NCBI RefSeq assembly: GCF_910592395.1
Contig: NC_088314.1
Span: forward strand, 2,480,001 to 2,544,000
Origin: Lineus longissimus
Lineage: Eukaryota; Nemertea; Pilidiophora; Heteronemertea; Lineidae
Direction of reading: 5' to 3'
Length of the DNA stretch: 64,000 bases
Part shown: piece by piece, positions 33,048 through 46,006 of the stretch
Layout: every line of letters begins with the position of its first letter
How positions within the stretch are numbered: the first letter of the stretch is position 1
The notes under the pieces: generated by a model
What the model was told of the DNA's origin: nothing
What the model saw: only the letters and a program-made list of their open reading frames with translations
Databases searched by the model: none
Program-made: the position numbers and the translations under genes

Positions 33048-36000
33048 CTTCAAATATAAGACGTAAATCTAATAAGATACATGTATAATGAGATGAGGAT
33101 GCGCGCACACGTACACCGGGACGTACACGCATCACGCACACGCACGCAGCACCCACGCACTACGCACGCGCATGCGATACTGCCATTTCACATGACTGGA
33201 CAGTGGTTATCGTTAGACAACATTCAGGGATTCTGTAAAGCAGACTTCAGTTTGTATCGTCCAATCAAATCTGGTATATTCGGCATCGCAGAAGCATACA
33301 CGAGCCAATTACTAAAAACAATTATACACATGTATATACAGAGTTCACCGACGCGTACACCAGAAATGAGCCAATTATTTCAAGTGTTAGCGGTATTTAC
33401 GGCATATTATGTGGTACTAACAAACCTTTTCTCCAAATCATGGAGCCTTCCCGTCAGTCGCATGTTCAGCAGGGCTTCAGAAAGAGCCTTGACCAGTTCT
33501 GCGTGCTTCGCCTTTGCATTCCATGCCAATGGCCAGGCAGCTCCAAATTGACCAGCCCTCGCGTGGGACACGGTCATAGCACAGCCTGGGTCTGCAGCTT
33601 TGGAAGAAATAAGATATGGCATAAACTCGTCTTTAGCATGCTCACGTTTACACGTGGGCTGAGTGTAATTCTAACTGCAGTATTTTGCTGTCGGTAAAAT
33701 GGTTGAGGCACGTTGGAAGTGATGTTTGGACATCACATCGATAACGATGATACGATATTTTCCAATAATAAAGAAAGTTGATATTGAGGATGGTGTATGT
33801 CACCATACCGCAGAGGCTGAGAGATGCTCAAATATCGGCGGGTTTGAAGCGATTTCTGTTCGGAATTCGCAGCCGGTTTTCAAACGTTTACAAGCCATCA
33901 GGACCATGGAAACTGTTATTAAGCCCAGAGGTCACACACAAAGCTGAAGAACGAATGCAGTTTTGTTATGTTGCATTTAGAAGTCGACCTACCAGCATTA
34001 AACAGTAACCTGACTCTATTCTGCAAAAATACGTAGTTCTCCGAGATCACCTTCTTCATTGCTAACGTCTTATTTGACTCTTTTGTTGCCTTTTCGTAAA
34101 GTAACCTCCTGTCCAAGGCACTCGAGTCCCTGAAGAAGCTCCCAGTAGCCCCAGAGTCCATGATGCCAACTTTTATGTCATCCTTATTCAGTATATCATC
34201 AAAGGTCAGATCTGCCCGGTCGAAACTCGGCTCCAGGAGGAAGCTTGCCAAGTTACCTGTGTAGCAGGCTAATACGATGACAGCAAAGAACCAATAGAAG
34301 ACGGAGAAGATCCTCATTGGCTGGATGGTGAAGACAGCCTCGGCTCCACCTTGAGTGATTGTTAGAAGCGAGGTCCAGAGACTTTCCCCTGGGCTGAGCA
34401 TCTCCCTGCCAATATCATCGCCTAAAGAAATAAGACTATAGAATAATATATCGTGCAGCAATATATTGCAGAACTTTCTTAGTCTTTTCTACCCAAAGTA
34501 TGATTTGTATGTGAAGACATACAGTAGTCAGTCACTACGGAAGATTATATTAGATATCAATTATCAGAATAGAGAAGACATAGTTTGTTTAATCACGTTA
34601 CTTTTATGATGTGGGCATGTCAGTCTAATCATGTTTTCTTTTAATATGTTGTCGGTCGCCCTTTCCCCTCCACAGGCCATCTTTGTCCTCGTTTCAAATT
34701 GCCGCGCCTTCGTCTCGTTTCTATTCCTATCTAGCGTCACGACACGAAACGAAGAGTGTGCGTTGATAGGTCATGGACAGGCAATAGATCAGATGTAAAG
34801 TGCAAGGAGGAATGGTCTTACGGAGAGGGTTCCAGCGCTCAAGACCGAACACTAAACAACCAGCGAGGACGGTCACACAGGTCAGAGCAATCCAAACCAT
34901 GTCATCATACGGCCGGAGAAATCTGAAGTATTCGTTATGGCCTTTGACTTCTTTACTGAGGATGAATGATATTTGAGTAAGAGAGACTGGGGGGAGGAAA
35001 TCGAAGTACATCGATCTTGCGGCAGTCTTGAAGATACCACCCACGCCCATGAGAAGATTAGGGTCCTGAAATAGGAAATGAACGTCTTGTTGAGAACGAA
35101 GAAAAGTCGATTGTCTTTTGGACTCTTTTACCAGGCCTTTGTGTATCAATCAAACAATAAGAACCCTAGTTTAACTTGAGTCAGTCAATATACCAAAATA
35201 ATCTTCATATTCACCTCTTCTGCCGAACGCCCGCTTACTCGAAGTGTCCCCAAAATAACACCTTGTGATTAGCTTACTGCACGCGGCATCATTTCACAAC
35301 GCAATCTTGTATCTGATAGCACCATGCAACCGGAAATCTCAGCAATTTCTCCTTTCGGGAATAGCTGTCCAGACGGAATGATTCCATCTTTACTTGTGAA
35401 TGTGCCTTGTGAAAATGTGCCTTTAATACAAATGTAGATAGATTGGAAAGTACACTAGGAAATACAGAAACTACCCTCCCTAACTTACATTCGAAGACTG
35501 CAGAATTCCAAACATGCCAGTCCAACTCCCATTCTCCTGTCTCTTACCGTACAGCATGCCCGGCATGTATTTGAATTCAAACTTGGTGTTTGAGACATTG
35601 GACGACCGTGAGAGCTTCTCAATGGCCGTTCTCCACATATCGTTGAAGACATCCACGAAGAACCCTTCATATTTATCGTTCCCAGTGTAGAGGTCGGAGC
35701 CGTATCGGAGGGTGAAGTAAGCTCGGGACTGGAAAGAAATTCTGGGTGATTAGAAATCGGACCTATTGTCCACATTCTGACTGTCAAACTATAAAACCGA
35801 AATTAAACAAATTTATTGTGTATCAAATCGTGACCATGTCAGAAAAAGTGTAAGTGTCGAAGTATAAAACGACCTTTCCCGAGAAGAGAAGCTTGCTTAC
35901 CGGCAGAGCTAATACAGTTAACGGTGGATAGCTGCTATCCGAAGCTCCTCGTCTGGCCGGCTGGAATGACTGGGAACCTGGCGACCAAAAACCCCGCTGG

Positions 36001-39000
36001 TAAAAAAATAAATGCTCGTGAAAGATAACGTGTACATGTATAATGCTCACTGATGCTTTTTTCCGATTTGGACAGACTTCCCTGATACAATGCCGCTTCC
36101 ATAGACAGTTCATTGCAAAGCCGAAATTCGCCCGCAGACAATGGGTGATATGAATAAAGACTAGCAAATGCTTTTACTCCGGTTTTGTACAGGAAGGCCT
36201 AGTGTAAATGTACATGCAGATTTAGATAAAAGCATTTGCTAGTCTTTATTCATATCACCCAGCAGCTCCACCAACATAAGAGCTCTCATACGCGTTTTAT
36301 GACATTCCACATGGTTAGGAAGTGCAACATTTTCAAAACTCACATAATTCGAGTTATCGCCTTTTGATGTGTCTCCGATAGAGCTATACCAGAGCTGTAC
36401 AAAGCAGGATGAACGTTGGCCATTTCCGTTGAAGCTTGTGCCATTGCAAATTGTGGTTTCCGATGGGCTCCAGGGAAGAGTAAGCTGAAATATGTTTACA
36501 TTGTGGTGTCAGAATCTTGAGGTCTTGATACGATCAGCTTCCCCTTTACTGTTTTCTGATATTGGTCTTATATAATCACTAAGTCAAATATGTGGATACT
36601 CTCTTCTTATGGGGTCAATTCGAAAGACTGCACCGGTGAAGCATGATGGAGTGTGTCAGATTGGTCAACATGATTGGATGCGAATGCACTGGAATGCATT
36701 CCCCAAGCCTCGTCATTGGTAACCATCGCTATATTACTCTGAATGCATGCACATAATTTGCAGAACCGCGGCGAGCGAGCTAAGTATTGGGAAACCAAGA
36801 AACTAGTAAAAAAATAGAAACTCTGATAGCGAATCTGGCTCAGTGTAGCCATAATGAACTCACATCTTTCATCATGGAAGCCAATATCTCAGTTGTTGGC
36901 AAAGAATACGTTCGAAGGAGCTCAGTTGTGTGGTTAAGTATCATCTTGATATCTCTAACTGCAGCATTGTCGACTGTGTACGGATCAAACGGACCCTGAT
37001 CTGGTCGAAAGAAACACATATCCAGGTAAGCCAGGTTTGCATCACCGTTCCCAGCTTTTGACAACATCGTGAGATTTTGGAATAATGATCGAAAAGTCTG
37101 AAAAAAAGTTCTCAACAGTCAAAACTTGCCGAAGTTCCGGCGCTTTGTCTCTCTGAGCGACGTTCTTACCCGTGTGACCAAAACGCTGCAGGTATACGTC
37201 GCATGCAATCAAAATGAATCGCAAATTATATTTCACTTATGTTAAAACCAGAGGTAATGTTCCCATTGGCATAGTGCATCCTGAGTTTGTCGTCTGATTT
37301 CCTCATGATGGACATAGGCCTGCAGTTTGTCGTCAGAATATGCCTATTTCAAGAAGGCCGTATCGAGTTTGGTGGTCGTGGACAAGTTCGCCACAAAATC
37401 TTTGCAGCTGCGCTGGTCTAGGCCTATAGATGATCATTCTCGCATACCAGTGTCTCAGTTGCATGCTCCGGAAGGCCCTAGTAAAAGGCACTGAAGCTCA
37501 AGGTGGTAGTTGTGACGTGTTGGTGGCAGACAAAATAGGTGCCTGTATCGCCAACAGAAAATGTCGCCATTGGTGTACGGTGTAAACTCTTATTAGTCAC
37601 TAATAATTCTTACCGGGTTGAATATAAGGAATTCAAAGCCATTGTGATCTATATGTCTCTGACGGTCTTCGTCAAAAAACTGCAACGCAATAAAATAAAT
37701 TGGATAAAACCGTGCGTCAGTTGGCGTTTTCGGTAATGGTCTTTTCGAGGAAACAGATGTGATGCGGGATATTTAGAAAACCGAGAGAGATAGCACGCTG
37801 GCCTTTTTGTGGTTATTCTATTCAGTTACCACTGATTAATAGATCTATATGTACATATCTTATAGGTTAGTTCAAATAAAGGTGAATGCAGCTTTAATGC
37901 GGTGACTTGCCGAACCTCGAATTCAGGTCTTCGTTTCCTGCGGCTATGAATGAAGGTACTGACTTACCACTTGGAGGGGTGTCAAGTAATCAATACCAAT
38001 TGTAAATCCCTCGGAGACGAATATGATATTTTTTATATCATTGTACAAGATATCACTAATAATTTGATCAACCTCCTTTTTTCTGTAAATCTCGTCCTTG
38101 GTATCGGCTCTGTATGTATATGTGATAATTTGAGTCTCGTTGAAAACATTGAGTGACAACAGCTGGTCGAGTATGGCCTGGCCAACTGAAACGACAATAA
38201 GACAGTCGGTAGGTCTCATCTTCCGAGGTGATGATGATGATCCGAGATGAATACCCAGGTTAATTGCACTGAGAAAACTTCATACGACTTGCTACAAAAA
38301 TATTGCCCGCAATGTAGCAAGTTGACGTTGACTGGAAATGCTATGCGATCGACTGACAAAGGCTCCCGGGCAAAGATCAAGACCTCAAACTCACTAATCG
38401 TCACAATATTCGATGTTTTTTGCAGAGCATTCCAGGGTCCTTCGCACAAACTCGTTCCCTCACTGTATAATAGATTAATGAGGAAAGTGCAAAATTGTCT
38501 GGATGTAGGGAGCTTCACTGTGATGATTAGTAAAGACTGACCCACCTCGACGATGCCACAATTTCATGAAAACTAGTTCTGATACCCAAAGTTGTCTAAA
38601 GACATGTTCTTACCCTGTATTGTGTTGAGCTGAGTGTCCAATGAAATGATGCCAACTTTCTGGATGGAAAGGTACCTATAATAGTCCTTCACTACCTTAA
38701 CTATGTGTGACCATGTTGGCCATATCTCTATGACGTAATCACTATTTGGCTTCTGCAGTTTTCTGGGGAGATATTGCATATCAAGTGGCCTGGTGACATA
38801 ATATAGGATATGGTTACTTCCAGCAAATGTGGCTACCTCATCAAAGTATGGGCCAATCAGGATGTCCCTATTCTTTAATATGTCAACTGCTGGAATTGGA
38901 AAATGAAAACACGTATTACTCTTGTGCAGGGTTTCGCAAATACTCTGGTTACTTAAAAGGCTTCAGGCACCACCTAACTCATGCGCCGGTTGACATGAAA

Positions 39001-40078
39001 CGGGGGTGATATTCAGAGGGCTGTTCGTATTTACTGCTGGCTCTGGAAAATAGAGATGCAGTTATAGACAATGCCGTAGTACATTTTAAAAATATCATGC
39101 GAATTTCAAGGCAACGTTGAATTGAAAGACACTATACGTTTTTACATAATAGGATTTATTTTCCTTATTTCATTACAAATTCCATATGTTTCACGAATAG
39201 CAAGTTCATCCATAAACCGACTGTGATGTTACCATGAAAAGCGGATCATAACTTCATGAAACTCGCATTTTTATTTAGCCCATCACTGAAAGCATGAATA
39301 AGCAATAAATTATAAATATGAAATATTCCGGTGTACACCTGTATGGAAAATCGCTTTTGGTTACAATATTGGTTTGACCTCGCAACTCGTTCGATTGGTA
39401 CATAGTCTATATTATCAGACAGGTTACTCACCGTACAACTAAACGACTTCAGATCCCATGAGTAGCACAACAATGTTTCGTCATGCTAGCTTCCATTCAT
39501 CTCAGTCGTAAAAAGACCTACCTGTTCTGTTGCTGAACAGCTCTAATGGCTGTGCCGGAACGGCAAGCACTTCTACATCAACAGTGATAGGCTGTGAACA
39601 GAGCTTCCTCCCAATAACATCTTTGAATGGGTCCGTTTTGGAAATTGCATCAACCCATCTCGTGTCGTTATCGTGAAGAAGTCCTGCATGAATATCGAAC
39701 AAGACATTCGAATTAATATTGTCTCGCGAAAGAGGGACTAGTATGTAGGCCTACGTCCCAAGTGCAGGTGTGGTAAGAAAATGTGTCCACAGAAGAGAGT
39801 CCGAGGACAAGGAATGTATTATAAGCTTTCAATCTTTGATGTATTACAGGTCATGGTTCTCTGTTGAACAAACCGTAATCCATCTCCATACAATAGGTTA
39901 GGGCACTTTTCCAGGGGGACATTCAAAACTGTTACACCGCAAAAACAAATTTTATTGGCAGTTTTACATGTTACTCACCAATCCTGAAAGGACACCCAAT
40001 GTTCTTCTGCTCCGACGGATTGATGATGATTGTCATTACAATTATCAGGAAGAGCATGCCTCCGGAGAAATCCCGCAT
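32840..40078 (-). CDS. Ionotropic glutamate receptor-like channel, complete, 12 exons
   Basis: Exons from the 5' end: 40078-39979, 39683-39522, 38889-38614, 38185-37968, 37097-36864, 36484-36344, 35996-35901, 35728-35489, 35065-34822, 34421-33993, 33591-33426, 33047-32840. Phases join throughout and give 2514 coding bases, 837 aa, near the usual 850-950 of the family. Order: signal peptide (MLFLIIVMTIII), amino-terminal domain (residues about 35-400), ligand half S1 (about 405-530), M1 (about 542-562), pore loop and M3 (about 584-632), S2 (about 640-775), M4 (about 790-812) and a short tail. It should be a plasma-membrane ligand-gated cation channel. Which iGluR class it belongs to cannot be decided by eye; the ligand residues are unusual. 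The start of exon 11 could instead be 33597 or 33587 (same phase), and the last exon might splice at a GTGAGG in its 3' part rather than run to the TAA at 32840. Confidence 0.93.
33090..33175. repeat. Alternating purine-pyrimidine (CA/CG-rich) stretch in iGluR intron 11
   Basis: About 85 bases of ACGCAC, GCGCAC and GTACAC units alternate purine and pyrimidine almost throughout. It lies just upstream of the M4 exon. Such DNA can adopt the Z form. Confidence 0.6.
33993..34421 (-). CDS. iGluR pore loop, M3 gate and start of S2
   Basis: The exon encodes the re-entrant pore loop ESLWTSLLTITQGGAEA, M3 with the gate motif ACYTGNLASF, and S2 with VGIMDSGATGSFFRDS. The Q/R/N position carries Gln (TQGG). 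The usual gate motif SYTANLAAF is changed to CYTGNLASF. The donor chosen is G|GTAGGT at 33992, in phase with the next exon. A nearer GTTACT would not keep the frame with it. Confidence 0.9.
36142..36261. mobile_element. 120-bp MITE, copy 1 (iGluR intron 6)
   Basis: Terminal inverted repeats of about 35 bases begin TGGGTGATATGAATAAAGAC and end with the exact complement. The 50-base centre carries CTCCGGTTTTGTACAGGAAG. It lies between iGluR exons at 36344 and 35996. The element is 120 bases, the same as copy 2. No clear target-site duplication is seen. It has no coding capacity. Confidence 0.85.
36344..40078 (-). CDS. iGluR signal peptide and amino-terminal domain exons
   Basis: Exons 1 to 6. 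Exon 1 gives a hydrophobic signal peptide from the ATG at 40078. Exon 3 contains the periplasmic-binding-like ILIGPYFDEV and VGIISLD strands typical of the receptor-family ligand-binding (ANF-type) fold. Exon 4 contains VGQAILDQLLSLNVFNE and NIIFVSEGF. Exon 5 contains a NAAVRDIKMIL helix. Cysteines and N-x-T sites (NRT, NET, NLT, NHT) fit an extracellular domain that drives subunit assembly. Confidence 0.85.
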
Positions 40079-42059
40079 TTAGGCCGTTGATCTGAGATAG
40101 AAGTTATACCCCCATTTCCCTTTTTCGGTAATACATGTATATCCGATTATTTTGGAATTGTTCTCAGGGAACTGTTAACACATGCCAACAGTCGGTGCAG
40201 GCTGCAACGACCTCATTTTGCTCAGAGCCGAAACAAATCGCCATTATTTTAAGCAAGGTCACGTATAAAATCGTTTCGCCGCCTGCTTAGGTAATGAACC
40301 ATCTGTTCGGGGTCGGTCTCCTCTTTACACTCCGGACGCAGTAGTTCGGTCGTCTCGTCCCTTCTTCCTTGGAGGAAGTAAAGTAGGATGACGAATGGGC
40401 TGCCTCAGGAGTTTATCTCATCTGTTGAATTCGATGGCGGGTTACGGCTGGGTCAGCAGAGGCCTGACATCCCTTTATCAAACCGGCCAGAAATCCCCTC
40501 TTCGTAAATCAAACCATAGTGAAATTCTATCGGCCAATCCGCCCAGGTGCATCTAATGTTGCATGAATTAATTATTTACATGTTGTTTACAATATGAATT
40601 AGTGGCCTACCTTCATTATCATGTTGGGTGTGAAAAAGGTATATAACAGTTTTAATCACTATTGCCCCCGATACGTTATCAGATGAGGCCCTCGAGACAT
40701 CCCGATTTCGTCCTTCTATGAACGATTCCGATCCTCTCCGCGGAACGAGGCCGCTACCACTGCTTCCGTAGTACTTCAGTATTATGGGTGATCCAACCAT
40801 CCTAAACTAAAACCTCAGGGCCATCGGTACAAGACCAAAACGTGTGTGAAAGGAGAGGGACGGTGTATAGCCTCTGGGTGTTAAATCCCCGTATTTCACT
40901 AACATAAAACCAAGAAAACAAGAAAGACGGCCGGTGATGCGCCGACGACAGTGCGAGACGTAGATCCGGTGAAGATGGAAAAGAGCGAATCAATGTTAAA
41001 CCAACGATAACCAATATGGCTGACCCAAAATCCGGCAAGGCGAAAACCGTCATAAAATTCGTCTCTAGTCTTTGGCATGATCCATTTCGATGGTAGTTTT
41101 TCATACTATTTCATAGCATAGTTATCATAGATCTTAAAAACTGTAAAAATGTTGTGATTGTGTATCCACCTGTCTCGATAATCTATAAAGTATCTGAAGG
41201 TGCATTCTGAAATTTTGTAATACGACACCTTTGGGGCTGTCGTGGAACTACCATATTGAAATGGTCTTAGGATGTGACTGTGCTTGGTTGGGATTGCACG
41301 TCAAGTCTCTATCTGTTGTATGTGTGTGGTCGAAATTTGTGAGTAAAATAATACCTTGTTCTTCTTTTACAGGGCTGTGGTGAAAAGCAATATGATGTTT
41401 TGGGGCGGTGTCTACATAGCTCGTGAAATAGCATCTGTTGAATCTCTTCCTGCATAATCATGATAAGATGAGACTTTCACCCTTTGACGGTATGTATGTT
41501 CGATCCTTTCTATATGGTCAAGCTAAACGACAGAATAGATTGATATTTGGTGAGGGATTTTTCTCTTATTATTGTGATTAACTGCTCACCCTAAGACCAT
41601 CTCCTCTTCATCTCCTTTCAGATAGATTGGTTATTCAGCTTACTGCAGCACCTTTCTATTGAAAGAAAAGAGGATTGAACAACACCACTTATGAGGAACA
41701 CTTCGGTCTCTGATGCATTGATCAATTTTGACAAGGATTTCGGGAGTCTCAACTCGTGAACTAAACCTATGACTCAAAACATTGGTTATCAACTCGAAAG
41801 TCAAAAATAAATTGACATACTCTTATAGACTGTTGATCTTTAGGATGTTGAAAACGGCGTTTGATATGGTGGTGTAACAACATCCAAAACGCCACCTCTT
41901 GTAAAGACGTGTACATTTTCAATAAAGATTTTCTGAAAATGCAATTTTGCTTTATGTTATATGGTGCCAAGTGTACTTGGCTTTGAAAAAGACAATCATG
42001 ACTTGCTGCAGTGAAACTATCGCAACCATATTTGCCTTGATTAGGACACCAAGTATATA
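40079..42059. other. Region upstream of the iGluR start
   Basis: The iGluR promoter and any 5' UTR must lie here, but I see no TATA box at a defined distance. At 41016 an ATG in a housekeeping-like context (CCAATATGGCTGACC) opens 26 codons beginning MADPKSGKAKT on the plus strand, with no donor or partner exon. Otherwise nothing recognised. Confidence 0.35.
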
Positions 42060-44700
42060 ACAGGATTGCTAGGATTGCCGATGTGTCCTTGGACACCCAG
42101 ACACCCAATGTGTGCTTGGAACCCACAGTATGGAACAACAGGATGTCCTTGGGACACCCAGTATAAAAAGCAATCTAATTGCATTGTCCGATGTGTCCTC
42201 AGATATTCAGTATGGCACAACAGGAATCCAATGGCGCATCATCGGAAAGTGTCCTTGGACACCCAGTTTATAAGGTTAACATGATTCCCCGGTGCGATGT
42301 CATCCAATGTGTCCTCGGGACACTCGGTATAAAACAACACATACAGTCACTGATGGTACATCCTCCTCCGGACACCCAATATACTGTACAACAACCTTAT
42401 TCTCTAACGGCACATCAGTCGATGTCCTTCGTGACACCCAATGTAAACAGCAGGTTATCTTTACCAGTGGATCATTTTCTGAGGTATACTTGGTTAACCC
42501 AGTTTAAAACAACTGGATTTACTCCTGGCACATCTTCTGACGTCCTCGAGACACCAAATATGCAACAATAGAATTCCCTTCGAGACACATCCTCAGATGT
42601 GTTAGTCCTTGGGACACCCATGCAGTCCATTTCGTCGCGTCTCTCCTCCATGGCGACAGGACGAGGTCGGTCCACTACGTCCTCCGGAGCGAAATCATTT
42701 GTTGTCCTTGGGGACACACAATAATGCACAACAGGTTTCCCGAGGCACTTCCATGAAACAACATGGAAGACTCACAAGCAGCACATCGGGGAATGTGATC
42801 TCGACAGACATCCACTCGATGTGCCACGGAAGCAATCCTGTTGTGTTGTGCTGGGTGTACTTAGCTCATTTTCCGATGTGCCACAAGGGAATCCTGTTTC
42901 TTTTTCATACTGGTGTCCTGAGGACACATCGGACAATTGTGCCGCTCACGTGGTACATTGTCGGTGTTGCGAGGACATATCAGACGATATGCCAGTATAG
43001 GCAATGCTGTTGTGTCAGTGTATTGTTAGCCAAGTCGAAGTCGCAAATCTTCAGCTGCCTGTGGTTACTTTCTGGTCAATCTGGAGAACTGATAACCAGC
43101 TGGAAGAGTGGTTGTGACACTGTCCTTTAGGATCAGCCCAGTCAAAAAGCAAATCCTCAGCTGTCTGTAGCTACTCTCAAGTCACTCTGGAGATCTGGGC
43201 CCACTTGTGCAAAGCACCGCTAACTCTAGGGTGCTTCAGCTGGAAGAGGCCATGAGACAGGCTGTTCGTCCCTAAAAGCGTTTTGCTGATGGTGAGGTCT
43301 GTCGAATAGTAAATCCTCGGCTGTCTGTCTGTGATTACTCTTGTGACAGCCAGTATAAAACAACCGAATTCCCAAATGGTACATCGTTCGCCGTCCTCCG
43401 GACACCAAAACAACGATGGGACATCATCCGATGTCCTCGGGGCACCCAAAATACAGCAAGAGGTTGTTTCCTTAGAGGTTCATTGTGTGATAGGCACTCG
43501 TGACACACAATACAAAAGAAACGAGTTTCTTATTGGCATTTCATACGATGTCCTTGGAGACACCCAATATACCACTACAACTGGATTCCCTGGTGGCACA
43601 TTGTAGCATGTGCTCGAGACGCCCAGGCGAGTATGAAAGAGCGGAATTCCCCCTTTAGACGTCCTTGGGAACACACATACAGCATACAGCAACAAGATTC
43701 CCTGGAGGCTGGATCGGTCAGTCCTCAGGACACCCAGTCTAAAAAAACAGAATTCCTGAGTAGCACATCATCCGCAGACTACCGTGCATTCTAATTCGTT
43801 AAGCCTCTCCTCCAAAGGCGACAGGACGAGGTCGGTCCACTGCGTCCGAAATGTAATCTGTTGGTGTCCTTGCACAATATGCACAACAGGTTTTCCGAGC
43901 AGCACACCGTCCGATGTGTCCTCGAGACATCCAGAATGAAACAACATGAATGATTCCCTTGTAGTACATCGGAAATGTGATCTCAGGACTCCCACTCGAT
44001 GTGCCTCAAGGGAATCGTGTTGTCGCTGTCCTGAGGACACATCGGACAACGTGCTATGCACTTGTGAATCATATGGTTTGATACTAGATGTCGCGAGGAC
44101 ATACGCATATTAGACGATGTGCCGGCAGATAATCCTGCTACGCCAATCTGAGAAGCGTCCTGAAGACACAGCGGACGATGAGGCACTTGTAAACCACGTG
44201 GTTTTATACGGAGTATCCCGAGGACAAATTGGACAATGTGAAAGTTGGAAACCTGTTGATTCCACGATGAGCAACTCAGGCCTGTTGTTTCTTGATGGCT
44301 CTCGAAGGTATGTCAGAAGACTTTGAAGTCACAATGTTGTTTTTCTCGCTGTCCGACGGGACACATCGGATGATGTGCTACAAAGGAATCCTGTTGTATC
44401 AATTATCTGGGTGATTTCAAACTAGGTGTCCAAAGAACATACTCGACAATATGCAACTGGTGGGAATCCTACTTCAAAGACTTGATGTCCAGAAGATGTC
44501 TCTGGATGTGCCACGAACGAAGACATGTCTGACGATGAGCCACGAACGAATCCTGTTGTTTTATACTGTGTTTCCCGAGGACACGTCAAAATGGAGGACA
44601 CATCATGAAATGACTTTACACATTATGATGCTGTCTGGCATATCATTCACCATCCCCCAGTATAAAACAACTCATGCCCTAGTGGTTGTCTTACGTGGTT
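42060..44700. repeat. Array of degenerate units in alternating orientation
   Basis: A loose unit of about 60-75 bases recurs: CAACAGGAATCC, then GGCACATC, then CGATGTGTCCTCGGGACACC and CAGTATAAAA. Forward copies fill about 42060-42760 and 43330-43960; reverse-complement copies fill about 42780-43030 and 44000-44600. The heart of the unit, GTCCTCGAGGAC-like, is itself palindromic. Larger blocks are duplicated too: 42627-42740 resembles 43801-43905 (sharing GGCGACAGGACGAGGTCGGT). No convincing gene is inside; the open frames here are short and not conserved between copies. Confidence 0.8.
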
Positions 44701-44932
44701 GGGACACGCAGGATATGCAATCTGTATGTCCTCCAGTCGATCCTACTCAATCACAATCTCTGACCGACTTGGATGCCCGATGATGCAGACATCACAATTT
44801 CAAATGCGACTTGTGGACTCCATGAAGACTTTGTGACCATCTCATCCACTTTGCTGGCTTTAGGGGACATTATACTTGGTCGTACAGTGCAATTTTTTAA
44901 GATGATACCAGTCAGACCAGCTAGAGACACAT

Positions 44933-45052
44933 TGGGTGATATGAATAAAGACTGGCAAATGCTTTTACTCCGGTTTTGTACAGGAAGGCCTAGTGTAAAT
45001 GTACCTGGAGATTTAGATAAAAGCATTTGCTAGTCTTTATTCATATCACCCA
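44933..45052. mobile_element. 120-bp MITE, copy 2 (edge of the repeat array)
   Basis: Nearly identical to copy 1 across the whole 120 bases, with only a few substitutions (for example GACTGGC for GACTAGC, and GTACCTGG for GTACATGC). It is in the same orientation and follows the 42-44.7 kb array directly. Two near-identical copies 8.8 kb apart imply recent movement or recent local copying. Confidence 0.85.
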
Positions 45053-46006
45053 GTATGCCATGCTCTAGAAGACAATTTTTCCATTTACAGTTAAGAGCTT
45101 TAGGTCAAACTGTTGTTGTTATGTCACAATCGGCCGATTTCAGTACACCGCGTCACAACCGGACATATGTCACAACCAGACATCAGACAGTGATCATGTC
45201 ACAGATGGCAATTCAGAGTCATAAGAATCAGCTATTCATCAGTCGTTACAACCAGGCGGACCAGGTAGGTCCTCTCTAGAATGCTAAGTAAGATTGGGTA
45301 CACCTCCACACCCCATGGTTAAGACATTTATCATACTGATCAGTGTATGTTGACTCTCGGGAATGTTGAGCCTGCTGAAGACAAATAGCAGGGTTCAATG
45401 GAGGATACCAAGTCACCCAATTCAGGAAGAAATCAAAGTGAAAATTGAGGTTTTTGTATTTCATTATCGTACATATAAAAAGACATTTACTGCTCGTGAA
45501 CACACTATTATGATATGAGAACCACAGTTGGCAAAATCTTGTAATTTCAATTGCAAGATAATATTTGTTGAAATATCTAGAGAGAATTTACTTGAATTTC
45601 ACCAACTATGCTGGGAAAGCACGCTTAACAGCGCTGTTGTTCTGTCATTTGAAATCGGGAAACAGCAAACATCTGGAATGTTCATTACACCCTTAACCCC
45701 CCAAGAACTTAACCAAAATTAACTTGCATCAATGGCCAGTTATCAGAACAGATGTTTGAAGTTCTATCAAAAAAGGTCCAGAAATCCCAGAGCTGGAGTT
45801 GTGACCAACATCTGCTCCCCGAACTCATATTTCCACCAGAATTGTGAATGATCAACGCAAAGAATTTGAAATTCTATAACTTTACAATTCTGGTGTGATT
45901 TGAGCAAACATATCTGCCATCTCCAAAGTCTTTGCCACATTTTGATCAACAATGTCAATGATGATGTAACATATCAAAAGTCTTTTTCACAAATGTGATT
46001 ATTCGA
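45053..46006. other. Spacer between MITE copy 2 and the SmF 3' end
   Basis: Plus-strand 45055-45260 is open and ends in CCAG|GTAGGT, but has no acceptor or recognisable domain. No clear poly(A) signal for SmF was found. Nothing else supported. Confidence 0.35.

Noticed and set aside
33985-34013. Ending the iGluR pore exon at the GTTACT donor (34002)
   Set aside because: It leaves phase 2, which fits none of the acceptors of the next exon. GTAGGT at 33992 leaves phase 1 and fits.
42609-43130. A 173-codon open frame inside the repeat array
   Set aside because: It crosses forward and reversed repeat units and is not kept in the duplicated block at 43801.
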